Program-made: the position numbers and the translations under genes
The notes under the pieces: generated by a model
The model's input: only the letters and a program-made list of their open reading frames with translations
Told to the model about the DNA's origin: nothing
Database searches by the model: none
Part shown: positions 26,060-37,589 of the stretch, piece by piece
Numbering within the stretch: the first letter of the stretch is position 1
Layout of the letters: every line of letters begins with the position of its first letter
Assembly (NCBI RefSeq): GCF_003601975.1
Contig: NZ_QZWZ01000006.1
Span: 186,001-250,000 of the forward strand
DNA length: 64,000 nt
Direction of reading: 5' to 3'
Source of the DNA: Mesorhizobium waimense
GTDB taxonomy: Bacteria; Pseudomonadota; Alphaproteobacteria; Rhizobiales; Rhizobiaceae

Positions 26060-26232
26060 ATCGAGAGCACCTATCCCTTGATTGCCGTGCTTTGAACGCC
26101 TCGAGCTGCACGGTTCTACGGCCTGATACGATGATCCTTTTTGCATCGCGCATACCGGGTCTTGCCGACCTCGCGGAGCGCCATAATTCCATTCTGGGGT
26201 TGGGGTGAATCACCTGCTGGTAGGAGGCGGCC

Positions 26233-26667
26233 GTGAAACACCAAACACTTGACCAACTGCAAAGCGTTGCCGACGTTCAGGCCGAAGCAACACTTCTGAT
26301 TGCCACTCGGGGCCAGCGCCTCGAGCGCTGGGCGCAACTTCTGGAGCAAAATCCCGACCGGTGCCTTGGGGCGCTTGCGGGCACCGAATACATAAGCGCG
26401 GAGGTCCGTGACAGAATGCGTTCCGCGGGCTCACCCATCACCGTGGCTTTCGAGGATCCGATCTTTCGCGCGCAAGGCCTGAAGGAGGATACTTACGGTG
26501 AAGCCAAGCGCTTCTTCGAACTGACCGATTGGCAGTTGCACGAAATCGTCTGCCATTGCCATGTCGGCGCGACGATGCCGGCACGATGGGCCGCGACGCG
26601 CGTCCGCGCGGCAGTGTCCGGGAAGTTCGGTTTCTTCGCCTGGCTGCGGGGAGTATTCATGCTTTGA
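26233..26667 (+). CDS. Conserved-looking hypothetical protein
   Basis: 144-aa protein beginning MKHQTLDQLQSVADVQAEATLLI. GTG start with TAGGAGG at proper spacing. The C-terminal part (TDWQLHEIVCHCHVGATMPARWAATRVRAAV) includes a CHCH segment that could bind metal. No signal peptide or membrane helix. No function can be assigned. It is convergent with the RND operon, from which the hairpin at 26705 separates it. Confidence 0.6.
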   Translation: MKHQTLDQLQSVADVQAEATLLIATRGQRLERWAQLLEQNPDRCLGALAGTEYISAEVRDRMRSAGSPITVAFEDPIFRAQGLKEDTYGEAKRFFELTDWQLHEIVCHCHVGATMPARWAATRVRAAVSGKFGFFAWLRGVFML

Positions 26668-26704
26668 CGAAACAGGTTCTTGCGCAGCGGCAAGGGTTTA
26701 TATC

Positions 26705-26737
26705 CGTGAGGCGGTGGATACAGTTCACCGCCTCACG
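26705..26737. terminator. Bidirectional hairpin terminator
   Basis: 12-bp perfect stem, CGTGAGGCGGTG and CACCGCCTCACG, with a 9-nt loop, between the hypothetical gene and the convergent RND operon. No T-run is evident. Confidence 0.6.
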
Positions 26738-26781
26738 GGGCAGATAAGCGAAGCGCAATCGTCAAGGAATATCCGGCACCA

Positions 26782-29700
26782 TCAAGTCCGCGTCGGGGTG
26801 AATCCCAGCTGTTCGTGCAATGCAGCGGGCGCTGCCCGGCGTGCCGCCGACAGACGCAGGCGATCGAGGCAGAGATAGACGACCGGCGTCGTGTAGAGCG
26901 TCAGCATCTGGGCGACGATCAGGCCGCCGACGATGGCGATGCCGAGCGGCTGCCTGATCTCCGCCCCCGTACCGATTTCGAGCGCCAACGGCAGCGCGCC
27001 GAGGAGGGCGGCGAAGGTCGTCATCATGATCGGCCGGAAACGCGTGAGGCATGCCCTGTAGATGGCTTCGCGCGGTGCGGCACCCTCCTTGCGCTCGGTC
27101 TGCAGCGCAACGTCGATCATCATGATCGCGTTCTTCTTGACGATGCCGATGAGCAGGATGATGCCGATCAGCGACATGACGCTGAAATCCATCCCGGTGA
27201 GTTCCAGGGCAAACAGCGCGCCAAGTCCGGCCGAAGGCAGCGTCGACAGGATCGTGATCGGGTGGATGTAGCTCTCGTAGAGCATGCCGAGCACGATATA
27301 GATGGTGGCTAAAGCGGCGGCGACAAGCAGCAGCTCGTTGGTCAGCGCCGAACGGAAGGCCAGCGCCGTTCCGGCAAGCGCGCCGTGGATCGACTCCGGC
27401 ATTTTGAGCGTCGCCATCGCCCGATCGATCGCCGCGGTGGCATCGCCGAGCGAAGCGCCTTCGGCCAGGTTGAACGAAATCGTCGTGGTGACGAAATGGC
27501 CCTGGTGGCTGATCGACAGCGGCATGGTGGCGGGTGCGTAGTGGCTGAATGCCGACAGCGGCACCATGTGCTCTTGCGCCGTGCTGACCGCCGCACCGCT
27601 CGAGGCGCTGGAATGGCCGATGGCGGCGATGGCGTTGATGGCTTGGTTGCGGACGGATGCGCTGGCGGCAAGTGATGCGGCGGAAGGCGGCGTATTGGCG
27701 GCTGCCGTCACCGTGCCGGCCAGCGCGTTGGTACGCTGGGTGCCGCTGGCGGCAGCACCCGAGGTGCTGACATAGATGCGCGACAGCGCCGACGGATCCT
27801 GCAAATAGCGCGGCGCCAGCTCCATGACGACTTCGTACTGGTTGAGCGGATTGAAGATCGTCGAAACCTGGCGCTGTCCGAACGCGTCGTAGAGCGTGTT
27901 GTCGATGGCCGAGGTGCTGACGCCGAGCCGGGCAGCACTTTCGCGGTCGATGGAGAGGTTGGTCTCTAGGCCTGCCTCGTCGCGGTCGGAATTGACGTCG
28001 GCGAGCTCCGGCGCCTGCTTCAGCGCGTCGAGCAGTTTTGGCGCCCATGCGTCGAGTTCGGCGATCGAGTCCGCCTGCAGCGAATACTGGTAGGTGGCGA
28101 GGCTCTGGCGCGCGCCGACCCTTATCTCCTGCCGTGGAAACAGGAATAGCTGGGCTCCCGGCACTTTTTGGAGTGCTGCGCGCAGATGTGTCACCACCGC
28201 CTGCAGCGACGCCCGCTCGGCTTGCGGCTTCAGGGTGACGTAGACGAAGCCGGAATTGGTCTGCCGGCCGCCGATGAAGCCCACCACATTGGCCACCGCC
28301 GGATCGCTCTGGACGATCGACTGCAGCTCGGTCAGCTTCTGCCGCATCAGCTGGAACGAGATGCTCTGGTCGGCGCGGATGCCGCCGACCAGTTCGCCGG
28401 TGTCCTCCTGCGGGAAGAAGCCCTTGGGCACCACGACGTAGAGATAGACGTTGAGGGCGATCGCGCAGAAGAGAATGACCAGAACAATCGCGGCATTGTC
28501 GAGCGCCCAAGCCAGCGAGCGTCCGTAGCCGCGGCGCAGCCGTTCGAACGCGCTCTCGCCAAGCCGGGCGAGCAGCGACCGGCGCTTCGCTGGCAGGCGC
28601 AGGAAATGCGCGCACATCATCGGCGTGGTGGTGAGCGAGAGAACGAGCGATATGAGGATCGCCAGCGACAGCGTCACGGCGAATTCCTGGAACAGGCGGC
28701 CGAGGATGCCGCCCATCAACAGGATCGGCAGGAAGACGGCGATCAGCGACACGCTCATCGACAGCACCGTGAAGCTGACCTCGCTTGCGCCGAGAAGTGC
28801 GGCCTGCCGCCGTGGCATGCCGTCTTCGATATGCCGCATGATGTTTTCGAGAACGACGATCGCGTCGTCGACGACGAAGCCGGTGGCGATGGTCAGGGCC
28901 ATCAGCGACAGATTGTCGAGCGTGTAGCCCAGCAAGTACATTGCGCCGAAGGTGCCCAGCAGCGAGAACGGCACCGCGACGGTCGGGATGAGTGCCGCGC
29001 GCCAGTCGCGCAGGAAGCAGAACACGACAAGCACGACGAGCACAATCGCCAGCGCCAGGGTCATCCCGGTGTCGGACAGCGAAGCGCGGATGGTCGTGCT
29101 GCTGTCGCTGCTCACGGAGAGGTGCGCATCGGCCGGAATGGACGCTTCGAGCTGCGGAATGACGGCGCGCACCCTGTCGACGGTGTCGATGATGTTGGCG
29201 TTCGGTTCGCGGTAGAGCACGAGAAGCACGGCGGGCACGCCATTGGCGAGACCGAGATTGCGGACATCCTCCACCGAATCCTCGACATCGGCGAGATCGC
29301 GCAGCCGCACGGCGGCGCCGTTGCGCCAGGCGATCACCAGGTCGCGATAGTCGACGGCGTGGCTCGCCTGGTCGTTGGTGTAGAGCTGGTAGCGTTGCGC
29401 GCCGTCCTCGATGTCGCCCTTCGGGCTGTGGGCATTGGCCGAAGCGATGGCGGCGCGCACGTCCTCCAGCCCGATGCCGTAGTTGAACAGCGCGCCCGGG
29501 TTGAGCTCGATGCGCACGGCCGGCAGCGAACTGCCGCCGAGATCGACATTGCCGACACCTTCGACCTGCGAGAGTTTTTGCTGCAGCACCGTGGCGGCGG
29601 TGTCGTAGAGTTGGCCGGGCGTCAGCGTCCGCGAGGTGAGCGCCAGGATCATGATCGGCGCATCGGCCGGATTGTATTTGGGATAACGCGGATTGCTGTG

Positions 29701-30069
29701 CAGATCCGACGGCAGGTCGGCGCGCGCCGCGTTGATGGCGGCCTGGACGTCGCGGGCGGCGCCGTCGATGTCGCGGTCGAGGCCGAACTGCAGCACGATG
29801 TTGGTGGTGCCGGTGCTGCTGCGCGAGGTCATCTCGGTCACGTCGGCGATCTGCCCGAGATGGCGTTCAAGCGGCGAGGCGACGTCGGCGGCCATCGCGT
29901 CCGGGCTGGCGCCCGCCATCGAGGCCTGCACCGAGATGGTCGGGAAATCGACCTGCGGCAGCGGCGAGACCGGCAGATGGAAATAAGCCAGCAAACCCGC
30001 CGCGGCGAGGCCGAGCGTCAGCAAGGTGGTCGCCACCGGACGGGCGATGAACGGCGCGGAAAAATTCAC
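26782..30069 (-). CDS. RND multidrug transporter subunit, MdtC type
   Basis: 1095-aa HAE1-family RND pump. N-terminal [25 protein letters not shown], periplasmic repeat domains, and the TM4 segment [18 protein letters not shown] with the proton-relay Asp pair. About 12 membrane helices. It overlaps the upstream MdtB-type stop by 4 bp (ATGA). An Ala/Ser/Thr-rich insert ([20 protein letters not shown]) lies in the periplasmic part. With its partner it would form a heteromeric MdtBC-like pump. Confidence 0.9.
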   Translation of the reverse strand: MNFSAPFIARPVATTLLTLGLAAAGLLAYFHLPVSPLPQVDFPTISVQASMAGASPDAMAADVASPLERHLGQIADVTEMTSRSSTGTTNIVLQFGLDRDIDGAARDVQAAINAARADLPSDLHSNPRYPKYNPADAPIMILALTSRTLTPGQLYDTAATVLQQKLSQVEGVGNVDLGGSSLPAVRIELNPGALFNYGIGLEDVRAAIASANAHSPKGDIEDGAQRYQLYTNDQASHAVDYRDLVIAWRNGAAVRLRDLADVEDSVEDVRNLGLANGVPAVLLVLYREPNANIIDTVDRVRAVIPQLEASIPADAHLSVSSDSSTTIRASLSDTGMTLALAIVLVVLVVFCFLRDWRAALIPTVAVPFSLLGTFGAMYLLGYTLDNLSLMALTIATGFVVDDAIVVLENIMRHIEDGMPRRQAALLGASEVSFTVLSMSVSLIAVFLPILLMGGILGRLFQEFAVTLSLAILISLVLSLTTTPMMCAHFLRLPAKRRSLLARLGESAFERLRRGYGRSLAWALDNAAIVLVILFCAIALNVYLYVVVPKGFFPQEDTGELVGGIRADQSISFQLMRQKLTELQSIVQSDPAVANVVGFIGGRQTNSGFVYVTLKPQAERASLQAVVTHLRAALQKVPGAQLFLFPRQEIRVGARQSLATYQYSLQADSIAELDAWAPKLLDALKQAPELADVNSDRDEAGLETNLSIDRESAARLGVSTSAIDNTLYDAFGQRQVSTIFNPLNQYEVVMELAPRYLQDPSALSRIYVSTSGAAASGTQRTNALAGTVTAAANTPPSAASLAASASVRNQAINAIAAIGHSSASSGAAVSTAQEHMVPLSAFSHYAPATMPLSISHQGHFVTTTISFNLAEGASLGDATAAIDRAMATLKMPESIHGALAGTALAFRSALTNELLLVAAALATIYIVLGMLYESYIHPITILSTLPSAGLGALFALELTGMDFSVMSLIGIILLIGIVKKNAIMMIDVALQTERKEGAAPREAIYRACLTRFRPIMMTTFAALLGALPLALEIGTGAEIRQPLGIAIVGGLIVAQMLTLYTTPVVYLCLDRLRLSAARRAAPAALHEQLGFTPTRT

Positions 30070-33000
30070 GATGCCGACCGGCCGGGCTCCAGCGCGGCTT
30101 CCCCGGTTGCGCCGGCCCGGCTGACCCGCTGCGCCAGCCGGTCGAAGGCGAGATAGATGACGGGCGTCGTGAACAGCGTCAGCACCTGGCTGACGATCAA
30201 TCCGCCGACGATGGTGATGCCGAGCGGCTGGTGCAGTTCGGAGCCGGCGACACCGCCCAGCATCAGCGGCAGCGCGCCGAACAGGGCGGCCATGGTGGTC
30301 ATCAGGATGGGGCGCAGCCGCAGCAGGCTCGCCTCGTAGATCGCCTCGCGCGGACTGCGGCCTTCCCGGCGCTCGGCCTGCAGCGCGAAGTCGATCATCA
30401 TGATGGCGTTCTTCTTCACGATGCCGACGAGCAGCACGATGCCGACGATGCCGATGATGTCGAGGTCATGTCCGGCGATCATCAGGGCGACAAGGGCGCC
30501 GACCGTGGCCGACGGCAGCGTCGACAGGATGGTGATCGGATGGATGAAGCTCTCATAGAGGACGCCAAGCACGATGTAGACGGTCACCACTGCCGCCAGC
30601 ACCAGCAGCAACTCGTTGCGCAACGAGCTCTGCAAGGCCAGAGCCGCGCCCTGGAAGCCGGTGACCAGGCTGGGCGGCGGGCCTAGCGCGCGCTCGGCCG
30701 CGGTGATCGCCTCGGTCGCCTGGCCGAGCGAGACGCCGGGCGCCAGGTTGAACGAGATGGTGGAGGAGGGAAACTGCGCCAGATGGCTGACCAGCAGCGG
30801 TGACTGCTTGACAGTGACGCTGACGATCGTAGACAGCGGCACCTGTCCGGAGCCGGCTGACGGCAGGTAGATGGAATTCAGCGAGGCCAGCGTCTCCTTG
30901 ACCGAAGGATCGGCCTCGAGAATGACCCGGTACTCGTTGGACTGGGTGAAGATGGTCGAGATGATGCGCTGGCCGAAGGCGTCGTAGAGCGCGTTGTCGA
31001 CGGTCGCCGGCGTGATGCCGAAACGCGCCGCGGTGGCGCGGTCGATGGTGATGTCGGCGGCAAGGCCGTTCTGCTGCATGTCGCTGGCGACGTCGGCCAG
31101 TTCGGGCAGGCGGGCGAAGCTGGCGGTGAGCCGCGACGCACAGTCGGCCAGTTCGGCAGGATCGGCATCCTGCAGTACGAACTGGTACTGCGTCGGGCTC
31201 ACCGCCGTGTCGACCGTGAGATCCTGCACCGGTTGCATGTAGAGCGAGATGCCGGTGACGCCGGCCGTCTCCTGCCGCAGCCGGCGGATGATGGCGCTGG
31301 CGTCGAGCGTGCGGGTGTCGCGCGGCTTGAGGTTGATAAGCATGCGGCCGCTGTTCAGCGTCAGGTTCTGGCCGTCGACGCCGATGAAGGACGACAGGCT
31401 CGCCACGTCCGGGTCTTTCAGGATCGCCGCCGCCAGAGCCTGCTGGTGGGCCGCCATGTCGGCATAGGAGACCGACCCTGCGGCTTCGGTGACCGCCTCG
31501 ATGGCGCCGGTATCCTGGACCGGGAAGAAACCCTTGGGGATGACGATATAGAGATAGGCAGTAAGCGCCAGCGTTGCGGCTGCCACGACCAGCATCGACG
31601 TCTCGTGGTCCAGCACCCAGCGCAGCGCTGCCGCATAGCCAGCGGTGACGGCGTCGAATGCCACCTGGCTCTTGCGCGCCACCCAGCCTTGCCGCCGCTC
31701 CGGCTGGTGCCGCAACAGCCGCGCGCACATCATCGGCACCAGGGTCAGGGAAACGACAGCCGAGATGACGATGGCGATGGCCAGCGTGATGGCGAATTCG
31801 TGGAACAGCCGTCCCACCACGTCGCCCATGAACAGCAGCGGGATCAGCACCGCGATCAGCGAAACCGTCAGCGAGATGATGGTGAAGCCGATCTGCGACG
31901 AGCCGCGCAAGGCCGCCTCGAGCGGCGGCTCGCCGCCTTCGATGAAACGGGAGATGTTCTCGATCATCACGATGGCGTCGTCGACGACGAAACCGGAGGC
32001 GATGGTCAGCGACATCAGCGACAGATTGTCGAGGCTGAACCCCCACAGATACATGACCGCGAAGGTGCCGATCAGCGACAGGGGTACCGACAGGCTGGGG
32101 ATGATCGTCGCGGCCACATTGCGCAGGAACAGGAAGATCACCAGCACTACCAGAAGCACGGCAAGTCCAAGCTCGAACTCGACGTCGTGGACCGAGGCGC
32201 GGATCGTGGCGGTCCGGTCGGTCAGCAGGCTCAATTGAACCGATGGCGGCAGGCCGGCGCGCAGCTGCGGCAGCAGCGCCTTGATGGAGTCGGCAACCTG
32301 GATCACGTTGGCGCCGGGCTGGCGCTGCACATTGAGGATGATCGCCGGCGTGCGGTTCATCCAGGCGCCTAGCCTGGAATTCTCAGCGCCCTGCACGATG
32401 TCGGCCACCGCGGAGAGCCGCACCGGCGCGCCGTCGCGGTAGGCGATGACGGCGTCGGCATAGGCCTTCGGGTCGCTGATCTGGTCATTGGCATTGACGG
32501 TGTAGGAGCGGCTCGGCCCGTCGAAGCTGCCCTTCGGCGTGTTGACGTTGAGATTGCCGATGGTGGTGCGCAGGTCATCCATGTTGAGACCCATCGCCGA
32601 CAGCGCCTTGAGGTTGACGCGCACCTGCACGGCCGGCCGCTCGCCGCCACTCAGGCTGACGAGGCCGACGCCGGGAACCTGGGAGATTTTTTGTGCCAGG
32701 CGGGTTTCGGCGTAGTTCTCGACCTCCGTCAGCGGCAGCGTGCCGGACATCACGGCAAGGGTCAGGATCGGCGCGTCGGCAGGATTGACCTTGGCGTAGA
32801 TCGGCGGTGCCGGCAGGTCGGCGGGAAGCAGGTTGCCGGCCGCGTTGATCGCCGCCTGCACCTCCTGCTCGGCAATGTCGAGACTGAGATCGAGGCTGAA
32901 GCGCAGCGTGATCACCGAGGCGCCGGCCGAGCTTTTCGACGACATCTGGTCGAGCCCAGGCATCTCGCCGAACTGGCGCTCCAGCGGCGCGGTGACCGAC

Positions 33001-33218
33001 GAGGTCATCACGTCGGGGCTGGCGCCGGGATAGAGGGTCTGCACCTGGATTGTCGGGTAGTCCACCTCCGGCAAGGCCGAAAGCGGCAGGAACAGGTAGG
33101 CGATCATGCCGTTAAGCAGGATGCTGACCATCAGCAGCGTCGTCGTCACCGGCCGCAGGATGAACGGCCGCGAGGGGCTGAGGCCGCCGTCCGGACCGGC
33201 GTCCCGATCCTCATCCAT
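30066..33218 (-). CDS. RND multidrug transporter subunit, MdtB type
   Basis: 1050-aa RND pump with [22 protein letters not shown] at the first helix and [18 protein letters not shown] in TM4. The ATG lies 8 bp inside the adaptor gene's end, so the two overlap and are coupled. It pairs with the MdtC-type subunit downstream. No outer-membrane factor gene is adjacent, so a TolC-like channel must be encoded elsewhere. Confidence 0.9.
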   Translation of the reverse strand: MDEDRDAGPDGGLSPSRPFILRPVTTTLLMVSILLNGMIAYLFLPLSALPEVDYPTIQVQTLYPGASPDVMTSSVTAPLERQFGEMPGLDQMSSKSSAGASVITLRFSLDLSLDIAEQEVQAAINAAGNLLPADLPAPPIYAKVNPADAPILTLAVMSGTLPLTEVENYAETRLAQKISQVPGVGLVSLSGGERPAVQVRVNLKALSAMGLNMDDLRTTIGNLNVNTPKGSFDGPSRSYTVNANDQISDPKAYADAVIAYRDGAPVRLSAVADIVQGAENSRLGAWMNRTPAIILNVQRQPGANVIQVADSIKALLPQLRAGLPPSVQLSLLTDRTATIRASVHDVEFELGLAVLLVVLVIFLFLRNVAATIIPSLSVPLSLIGTFAVMYLWGFSLDNLSLMSLTIASGFVVDDAIVMIENISRFIEGGEPPLEAALRGSSQIGFTIISLTVSLIAVLIPLLFMGDVVGRLFHEFAITLAIAIVISAVVSLTLVPMMCARLLRHQPERRQGWVARKSQVAFDAVTAGYAAALRWVLDHETSMLVVAAATLALTAYLYIVIPKGFFPVQDTGAIEAVTEAAGSVSYADMAAHQQALAAAILKDPDVASLSSFIGVDGQNLTLNSGRMLINLKPRDTRTLDASAIIRRLRQETAGVTGISLYMQPVQDLTVDTAVSPTQYQFVLQDADPAELADCASRLTASFARLPELADVASDMQQNGLAADITIDRATAARFGITPATVDNALYDAFGQRIISTIFTQSNEYRVILEADPSVKETLASLNSIYLPSAGSGQVPLSTIVSVTVKQSPLLVSHLAQFPSSTISFNLAPGVSLGQATEAITAAERALGPPPSLVTGFQGAALALQSSLRNELLLVLAAVVTVYIVLGVLYESFIHPITILSTLPSATVGALVALMIAGHDLDIIGIVGIVLLVGIVKKNAIMMIDFALQAERREGRSPREAIYEASLLRLRPILMTTMAALFGALPLMLGGVAGSELHQPLGITIVGGLIVSQVLTLFTTPVIYLAFDRLAQRVSRAGATGEAALEPGRSAS

Positions 33219-34614
33219 TGTCGCCGCCCGCACGGCTGTCGCCGGAACCGCTGCCGGTGCCGCCGCCTGTTCCGTTTTTCCGGTGGCGGTGGTGGTGCTG
33301 CTGGGCGCCCGGGGCATCGGTGGCTGCAGGAGGCGCACCTTGCGCCGGCGGCTGGCCGACAGCCGGTGCTGCCACTGTCGGGGCCGTCGCCGCTGCCGGT
33401 GTAGCGGCATCCGGGACCGTGACCTTTGCGCCGTCCTTCAGCCGGTCGACGCCGTCAACAACCACTCTGTCGCCGAGCGAGAGCCCGGAAAGAACCTGCG
33501 TCGCGGCCGCATCTCCCGGCCCGGTGGTGATCGGTCGGACGGAAACCGTGTCGTCGGCGCCCACCACATAGACGAAGGTTCCGGGCGCGCCGTGCTGGAT
33601 CGCCGCGTTCGGCACCACCATTACGTTGCTCAGCGTGCGCACCAGCAGGTGGGCATTGACGAACTGGTTGGGGAACAGCGCCTGGTCTGGGTTGGCGAAG
33701 ATGGCGCGCATCTTCACCGTGCCCGTCGTCGGATCGATCTGGTTGTCGACCGTCTGCAAGGTGCCTGACGCGACCTGCTGCACATCATCGCGGTCGAACA
33801 GCGTCACCGGCAGCGTCGCGCCGTTTCGCATCTCACCCGTCACCGCCGAAAGGTTGTCCTCCGGCAGCGAGAACATGACCGAGATCGGCTGCATCTGCGT
33901 GATCACAACAATGCCGTTGGCGTCGCCCGGCGTGACATAGTTGCCGGTATCGACCTGGCGCAGGCCGAGGCGGCCGTCGGCGGGGGCGACGATATGACAA
34001 TTGGAGATGTTGAGCTGAACGGCCTCGATCTGCGCCTGGTCTGAAGCGACAGTGCCCTCATCGGCCTCGACGGTGGCGCGCTGAAGGTCGACGGCCTGGA
34101 TGGTGATGGCATTCGTCGTCAGCTTCTCGTCGCGGTTCAAATCCAGTCGCGCATCATCGAGTAGTGCCTGGTCGTGCTTGAGCTGGCCGGTGAGCTGATG
34201 CAGCGAGGCGACGAAGTTGCGGTCGTCGATCTGGGCCAGGAAGTCGCCTTTCCTGACCATCTGTCCTTCGGTCAGCGCAATCTGGGTGATCTGGCCGCTG
34301 ACCTGCGGGCGCACGATCACGGTGGACAGCGAGGTCACCGTGCCAAGCGCGTCGAAAACGATGGGAATGCTGCCCGTCGCAACGGAAGCGACCGCCACCG
34401 GCTGGGGCGTAAGTCTGTTACGGCCGGACCGGCCGCCGCGGCCTTCATCGGCCGCCTGCCGCGGTTGCGAAAACGGATGCAGCCAGACGGCAAGCCCACC
34501 GGCGGCGACCAGCAGCAGGAGCAGGACGATCCAGCCGCGTCGCCGGCGGGGTTTTACGCGCTGCGTTGCCTGTTCGCTCTGTTGCAGGAGCCGCTTGTCG
34601 ACCTCATCGTCCAC
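33211..34614 (-). CDS. RND periplasmic adaptor (MdtA-type membrane fusion protein)
   Basis: 467-aa adaptor: N-terminal membrane anchor ([21 protein letters not shown]), lipoyl/hairpin region ([34 protein letters not shown]) and beta-barrel. The C-terminal tail is Ala/Pro-rich with a His cluster ([11 protein letters not shown]) and Gly-rich end. GTG start chosen for GGAG upstream and the normal N-terminal region. First gene of the efflux operon, divergent from MarR. Confidence 0.85.
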   Translation of the reverse strand: MDDEVDKRLLQQSEQATQRVKPRRRRGWIVLLLLLVAAGGLAVWLHPFSQPRQAADEGRGGRSGRNRLTPQPVAVASVATGSIPIVFDALGTVTSLSTVIVRPQVSGQITQIALTEGQMVRKGDFLAQIDDRNFVASLHQLTGQLKHDQALLDDARLDLNRDEKLTTNAITIQAVDLQRATVEADEGTVASDQAQIEAVQLNISNCHIVAPADGRLGLRQVDTGNYVTPGDANGIVVITQMQPISVMFSLPEDNLSAVTGEMRNGATLPVTLFDRDDVQQVASGTLQTVDNQIDPTTGTVKMRAIFANPDQALFPNQFVNAHLLVRTLSNVMVVPNAAIQHGAPGTFVYVVGADDTVSVRPITTGPGDAAATQVLSGLSLGDRVVVDGVDRLKDGAKVTVPDAATPAAATAPTVAAPAVGQPPAQGAPPAATDAPGAQQHHHRHRKNGTGGGTGSGSGDSRAGGDNG

Positions 34615-34820
34615 GACGGTTTTGCTCCGTGGCAGGCGCGATGGTTGCGAGCGCGGTGGACAAGGGGGCGCCTCGATTGTCCCGCGAACTGTAGCCGGCC
34701 GGGCACGAGGCGATGGCGGCAGACGGGTGCACCCTGTCAGGGACGGCCTCATTGAAGTCCTGCTCGCGATCCTATGGGCTCCGCGCCACCCGAGCGAAAC
34801 CGTACGCCCTGAAATTTTAC

Positions 34821-34834
34821 TACGCAATTGCGTA
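34821..34834. promoter_or_regulatory. Candidate MarR operator 1 (TACGCAATTGCGTA)
   Basis: A perfect 14-nt palindrome in the 432-bp region between the efflux operon and the divergent MarR gene. Half-site TGCGTA recurs at 34945-34950, supporting a shared operator. Confidence 0.65.
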
Positions 34835-34932
34835 CTAAATTAAATTCCCGTAAGGTATCGGGCTTCCGACAGCGCCTAAACGGCGGGTTTTTCCGCAGGC
34901 TTTTCTGCTGAAATGGTCTGGTGCTGAGTATT

Positions 34933-34950
34933 TACATGCGCAGGTGCGTA
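34933..34950. promoter_or_regulatory. Candidate MarR operator 2
   Basis: TACATGCGCAGGTGCGTA has TGCGCA and TGCGTA half-sites related to the palindrome at 34821. It lies closer to the MarR start (97 bp upstream) and may mediate autoregulation. Confidence 0.5.
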
Positions 34951-35046
34951 GCTTGTTCGTGGGAGACGCTGACGCACGGGGCGAGACCTGCTGGCCGATG
35001 GCGGCAGCCGGCAAGCGCCGACGCGAAAAGGAGCGAGAGGCATCAC

Positions 35047-35562
35047 ATGGACGGGCACCACGATCCGACGGGGATGCTGGAGACGGCCGATGCTGTGCGG
35101 CGCAGCGTTGTTGGCCTCGGGCGACAATTGCGGTTGATGCGCTCTGCCCATGGCGTCAGCGCGGCCAAGCTCGGCCTGCTGCGGCGGCTCGAGCGGACCG
35201 GCGGCTCGATGACGGCCTCCGATCTCGCCTCGCTGGAGCGCCTGCAGCCCCAGTCGCTCACACGCCTCATCGCCGACCTCGACGAGCGCGGACTGATCCG
35301 GCGCACGCAGGACCAGATCGACCGTCGCCAGTTCCTGATCGAAATCACCAAGGACGGACACGATCTGCTGGCGCGGGACGCCGATAGGCAGAACGCCTGG
35401 CTGTCGCAAAGCATGAGCAAGGCCCTGACCCCATCAGAACGCGAAATCCTGCGCGTTGCGGCCCTGCTGCTTGAGCAGTTGGTCGAAGCCGGGGTCGAAC
35501 CGCCGGCTGACGATGGGGTGTCACAGGACCTCGGGATAGGGCGGGTCCATCTTCCGAACTGA
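35047..35562 (+). CDS. MarR-family transcriptional regulator
   Basis: 171-aa winged-helix regulator. MTASDLASLERLQPQSLTRLIADLDERGLIRRTQDQIDRRQFLIEITKDG contains the recognition helix and beta-wing with the Asp-Arg-Arg motif. Start at 35047 with GAGAGG upstream; the longer frame would begin inside the operator region. Divergent from mdtABC-like genes, so it likely represses the efflux operon. Confidence 0.88.
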   Translation: MDGHHDPTGMLETADAVRRSVVGLGRQLRLMRSAHGVSAAKLGLLRRLERTGGSMTASDLASLERLQPQSLTRLIADLDERGLIRRTQDQIDRRQFLIEITKDGHDLLARDADRQNAWLSQSMSKALTPSEREILRVAALLLEQLVEAGVEPPADDGVSQDLGIGRVHLPN

Positions 35563-35620
35563 CCCGACACTGTGAGGTGGGCCCGATATGGCGAGACCTA
35601 GGAATGTATGCGGTGCCCGC

Positions 35621-35947
35621 TTACGCTCCCGGCGGGCGGTACCGGATCGACTTCGCCTTGCCGAGGGCTTCAATCGTTTCTTCGACGTCCAGAAGGACGG
35701 TAGTCTCATAGGAGCTGAGGGCACCTCCCGCACCGATGGCGAGCACGACAGATGCCATCGAGACATTATCGGGCGCCTCCCACAGATTCCAGCCATCGTG
35801 CTCTCCGAAGGCGTACCAGAACCCGTGCAGCTTTCCGCCCACCGACTCGATGTACGAGCGGGCCGCCTCGCGTCGATCCTCGGGGTTTTCGATCAAACGC
35901 GCCCACGTCTGGGGCGTATAGCTGAACCGAGAGAGATACATAGGCAT
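35621..35947 (-). CDS. GYD-domain protein
   Basis: 108-aa protein MPMYLSRFSYTPQTWARLIENPEDR... with GGKLHGFWYAFGEHDGWNLWEAPDNVSMASVVLAI, the GYD-domain pattern of a ferredoxin-like fold. TGGAGG precedes the ATG. The function is unknown; it is usually a small dimeric protein. Convergent with the MarR gene. Confidence 0.8.
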   Translation of the reverse strand: MPMYLSRFSYTPQTWARLIENPEDRREAARSYIESVGGKLHGFWYAFGEHDGWNLWEAPDNVSMASVVLAIGAGGALSSYETTVLLDVEETIEALGKAKSIRYRPPGA

Positions 35948-36206
35948 GGTCGCCTCCAGGCCCCGCCGTTTCACAGCGGCTCGGCGTCGAGGGGTCGAAC
36001 GGGGGGCTGGCGCCGAGCCTAGCCGGCTTTCGGGGGTAGTTCGCCAGCTGCATTGAATATGCGCCCACGCTAATGGAAGCGCAATCCCGAAGCGGGTCCT
36101 GACGGGACCAGGACCGATTTGACTCGCAGAATTCCCACGAAACAATACGCTTCCTTATCCAATGGCCGGAGATTTCAGTGCTAGCTGTCATCTCGGAATT
36201 GTGGCG

Positions 36207-36305
36207 CTCATCCGAGCGCGAAATCCTCCGCGTTGCGGCGCGGTTGCTCGAGCAACTGGTCAAAGCCGGGGGGCGAACCGCCGGCTGATGCGGCGTCACA
36301 AGATA
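36207..36305 (+). pseudogene. Duplicated, decayed tail of the MarR gene
   Basis: Translated as SSEREILRVAARLLEQLVKAGG, near identical to PSEREILRVAALLLEQLVEAGV in the MarR gene at about 35440-35510. Both DNA stretches continue with GAACCGCCGGCTGA. The copy has a run of six G where the gene has four, which shifts the frame. Interpreted as a local duplication of the gene's 3' end. Confidence 0.7.
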
Positions 36306-36323
36306 CCGGAGGGAGCGGGTCCT

Positions 36324-36560
36324 TCACGCATCGAACCTCTCGCTATGGGAAAGGGCGTAGCGCACGGAGGTGTAACGGTCGATCTCCGAGCGGCTGATGC
36401 CGAGATCCTTGAGCATATAGTCCGGCATTTCATGCAGCGCGGCGCGCTCGCTGCGCATCTTCATGGCATGATAGGCCAGGCCCAGAGCGCGGCCGACAAA
36501 GCCGAGGAGGTCGAGCTTCCTCCGGCTGGTCTCGTAACGTCCATGATCCATCGTCGTCAT
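36324..36560 (-). CDS. DUF1127 small protein
   Basis: 78-aa Arg/Lys-rich protein with the DUF1127 signature MPDYMLKDLGISRSEIDRY. GGAGA lies 5 nt before the chosen ATG; an in-frame ATG at 36572 gives 4 more residues. Function is unknown but related to the small stress-type proteins elsewhere in the window. Confidence 0.8.
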   Translation of the reverse strand: MTTMDHGRYETSRRKLDLLGFVGRALGLAYHAMKMRSERAALHEMPDYMLKDLGISRSEIDRYTSVRYALSHSERFDA

Positions 36561-36572
36561 TGTCGTCTCCAT

Positions 36573-36879
36573 ATCTGGCGACGCGTCCCTTCGCGCCGTC
36601 GATGAGAGGACAATGAAGGACGACCGAGGGAGCGAGCGTTGGAGCCCCCGTCGGAAACGGCGTGGAATTGGTGGTATTTCGTTGATGTGCGGTCACCACA
36701 TTGCAGGCGTTAGCGTGCACTCAACGCGGCGCGATCAGGTTTGCCGCATCCTAAAGCCGACATCGTTGGCGTTCACGCGGGAGGTCGTGGGTCGCCTGGA
36801 GCGGTCGTCGATGCACTTGCAACAAACGGCTGCATTCGCTGGTTTTGCGGAAGTTGGGCGACAGCGTGATTGCTTTCGA
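36573..36879. other. Intergenic stretch without a recognised gene
   Basis: About 300 bp between the DUF1127 gene and the convergent end of the PPOX-fold gene, presumably containing the DUF1127 promoter. No motif or coding signal was recognised. Confidence 0.5.
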
Positions 36880-37482
36880 TCAGCCTTTCCATGTCGGCTG
36901 GCGCGGATGGATGTCGTCCTTGAAGGCGTCGAAGCCCTTCCACGCAGGTTCGATCAGATCGCAGCCCGGCATGGGCGTGAAGGGCGACGGCTCGACGAGC
37001 TGCATCGTCGGGATGTAGCGCGGACAGTTGGGGAAGATGACGCGCGCCTCAACGCGCACCGTCATCTGTGCGCCGACGGTCCTGCCTGTTAGCGGATCGT
37101 CTCGGTCGATTCGGGCGGTGCCGTTAATGCGCAGGCGGCGCGGCGTGCCGTGCATGGCGATGAACAACAACGCCACGTTCGGATTGATGTCGAGGTTGCC
37201 GAGGCTCTTGAACATGCCGTTGCCGTCATAATCCGGGAACGCCAGTTCCGACGGCCCAATGACGCGCACGAAGCCGGCCGGGCCGCCCTTGAATGAGCAG
37301 TCCGGCCGCCCCTCGGCGTCGACCGTGGCAAGAAAGAAGTAAATCGCGTTCTCGATGAACGCCTTATCGTCGTCGGTGAAGGCGGCCCGCGCCATCTTTG
37401 CCAGGCGGTCAGCGATGCGCCGGCTCTCGAAGCGGTCCTGCAGGGAGCGATTGCCTTCGTGGTAGAAAGCGTCGCCGGTCAT
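36880..37482 (-). CDS. Pyridoxamine 5'-phosphate oxidase-fold protein
   Basis: 200-aa protein of the PNPOx-like/FMN-binding split-barrel superfamily: FLATVDAEGRPDCSFKGGPAGFVRVI, LAFPDYDGNGMFKSLGNLDINPNVALLFI and RRLRINGTARI. Such proteins bind FMN, F420 or haem. AAGGAGG sits upstream of the ATG. No operon partner. The substrate is not predictable. Confidence 0.8.
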   Translation of the reverse strand: MTGDAFYHEGNRSLQDRFESRRIADRLAKMARAAFTDDDKAFIENAIYFFLATVDAEGRPDCSFKGGPAGFVRVIGPSELAFPDYDGNGMFKSLGNLDINPNVALLFIAMHGTPRRLRINGTARIDRDDPLTGRTVGAQMTVRVEARVIFPNCPRYIPTMQLVEPSPFTPMPGCDLIEPAWKGFDAFKDDIHPRQPTWKG

Positions 37483-37589
37483 GGACGTTCCTCCTTCACA
37501 ACTCGGGTCATGGTCCGATCCTCAGTGATGCGGTAAGTCGTATGTCGGGGCGCGAGGCTCTCGCCGCCGGCAGCATGGGCGGCCTGCGG

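Noticed and set aside
28168..30156. Long plus-strand ORF of 662 codons opposite the RND gene
   Set aside because: Antisense to an RND gene with clear membrane and TM4 motifs; the composition is His/Asp/Gln-rich and repetitive, so a shadow frame.
36613..37092. Plus-strand ORF of 159 codons overlapping the PPOX-fold gene
   Set aside because: Lacks a ribosome site or motif and overlaps a supported gene on the other strand.
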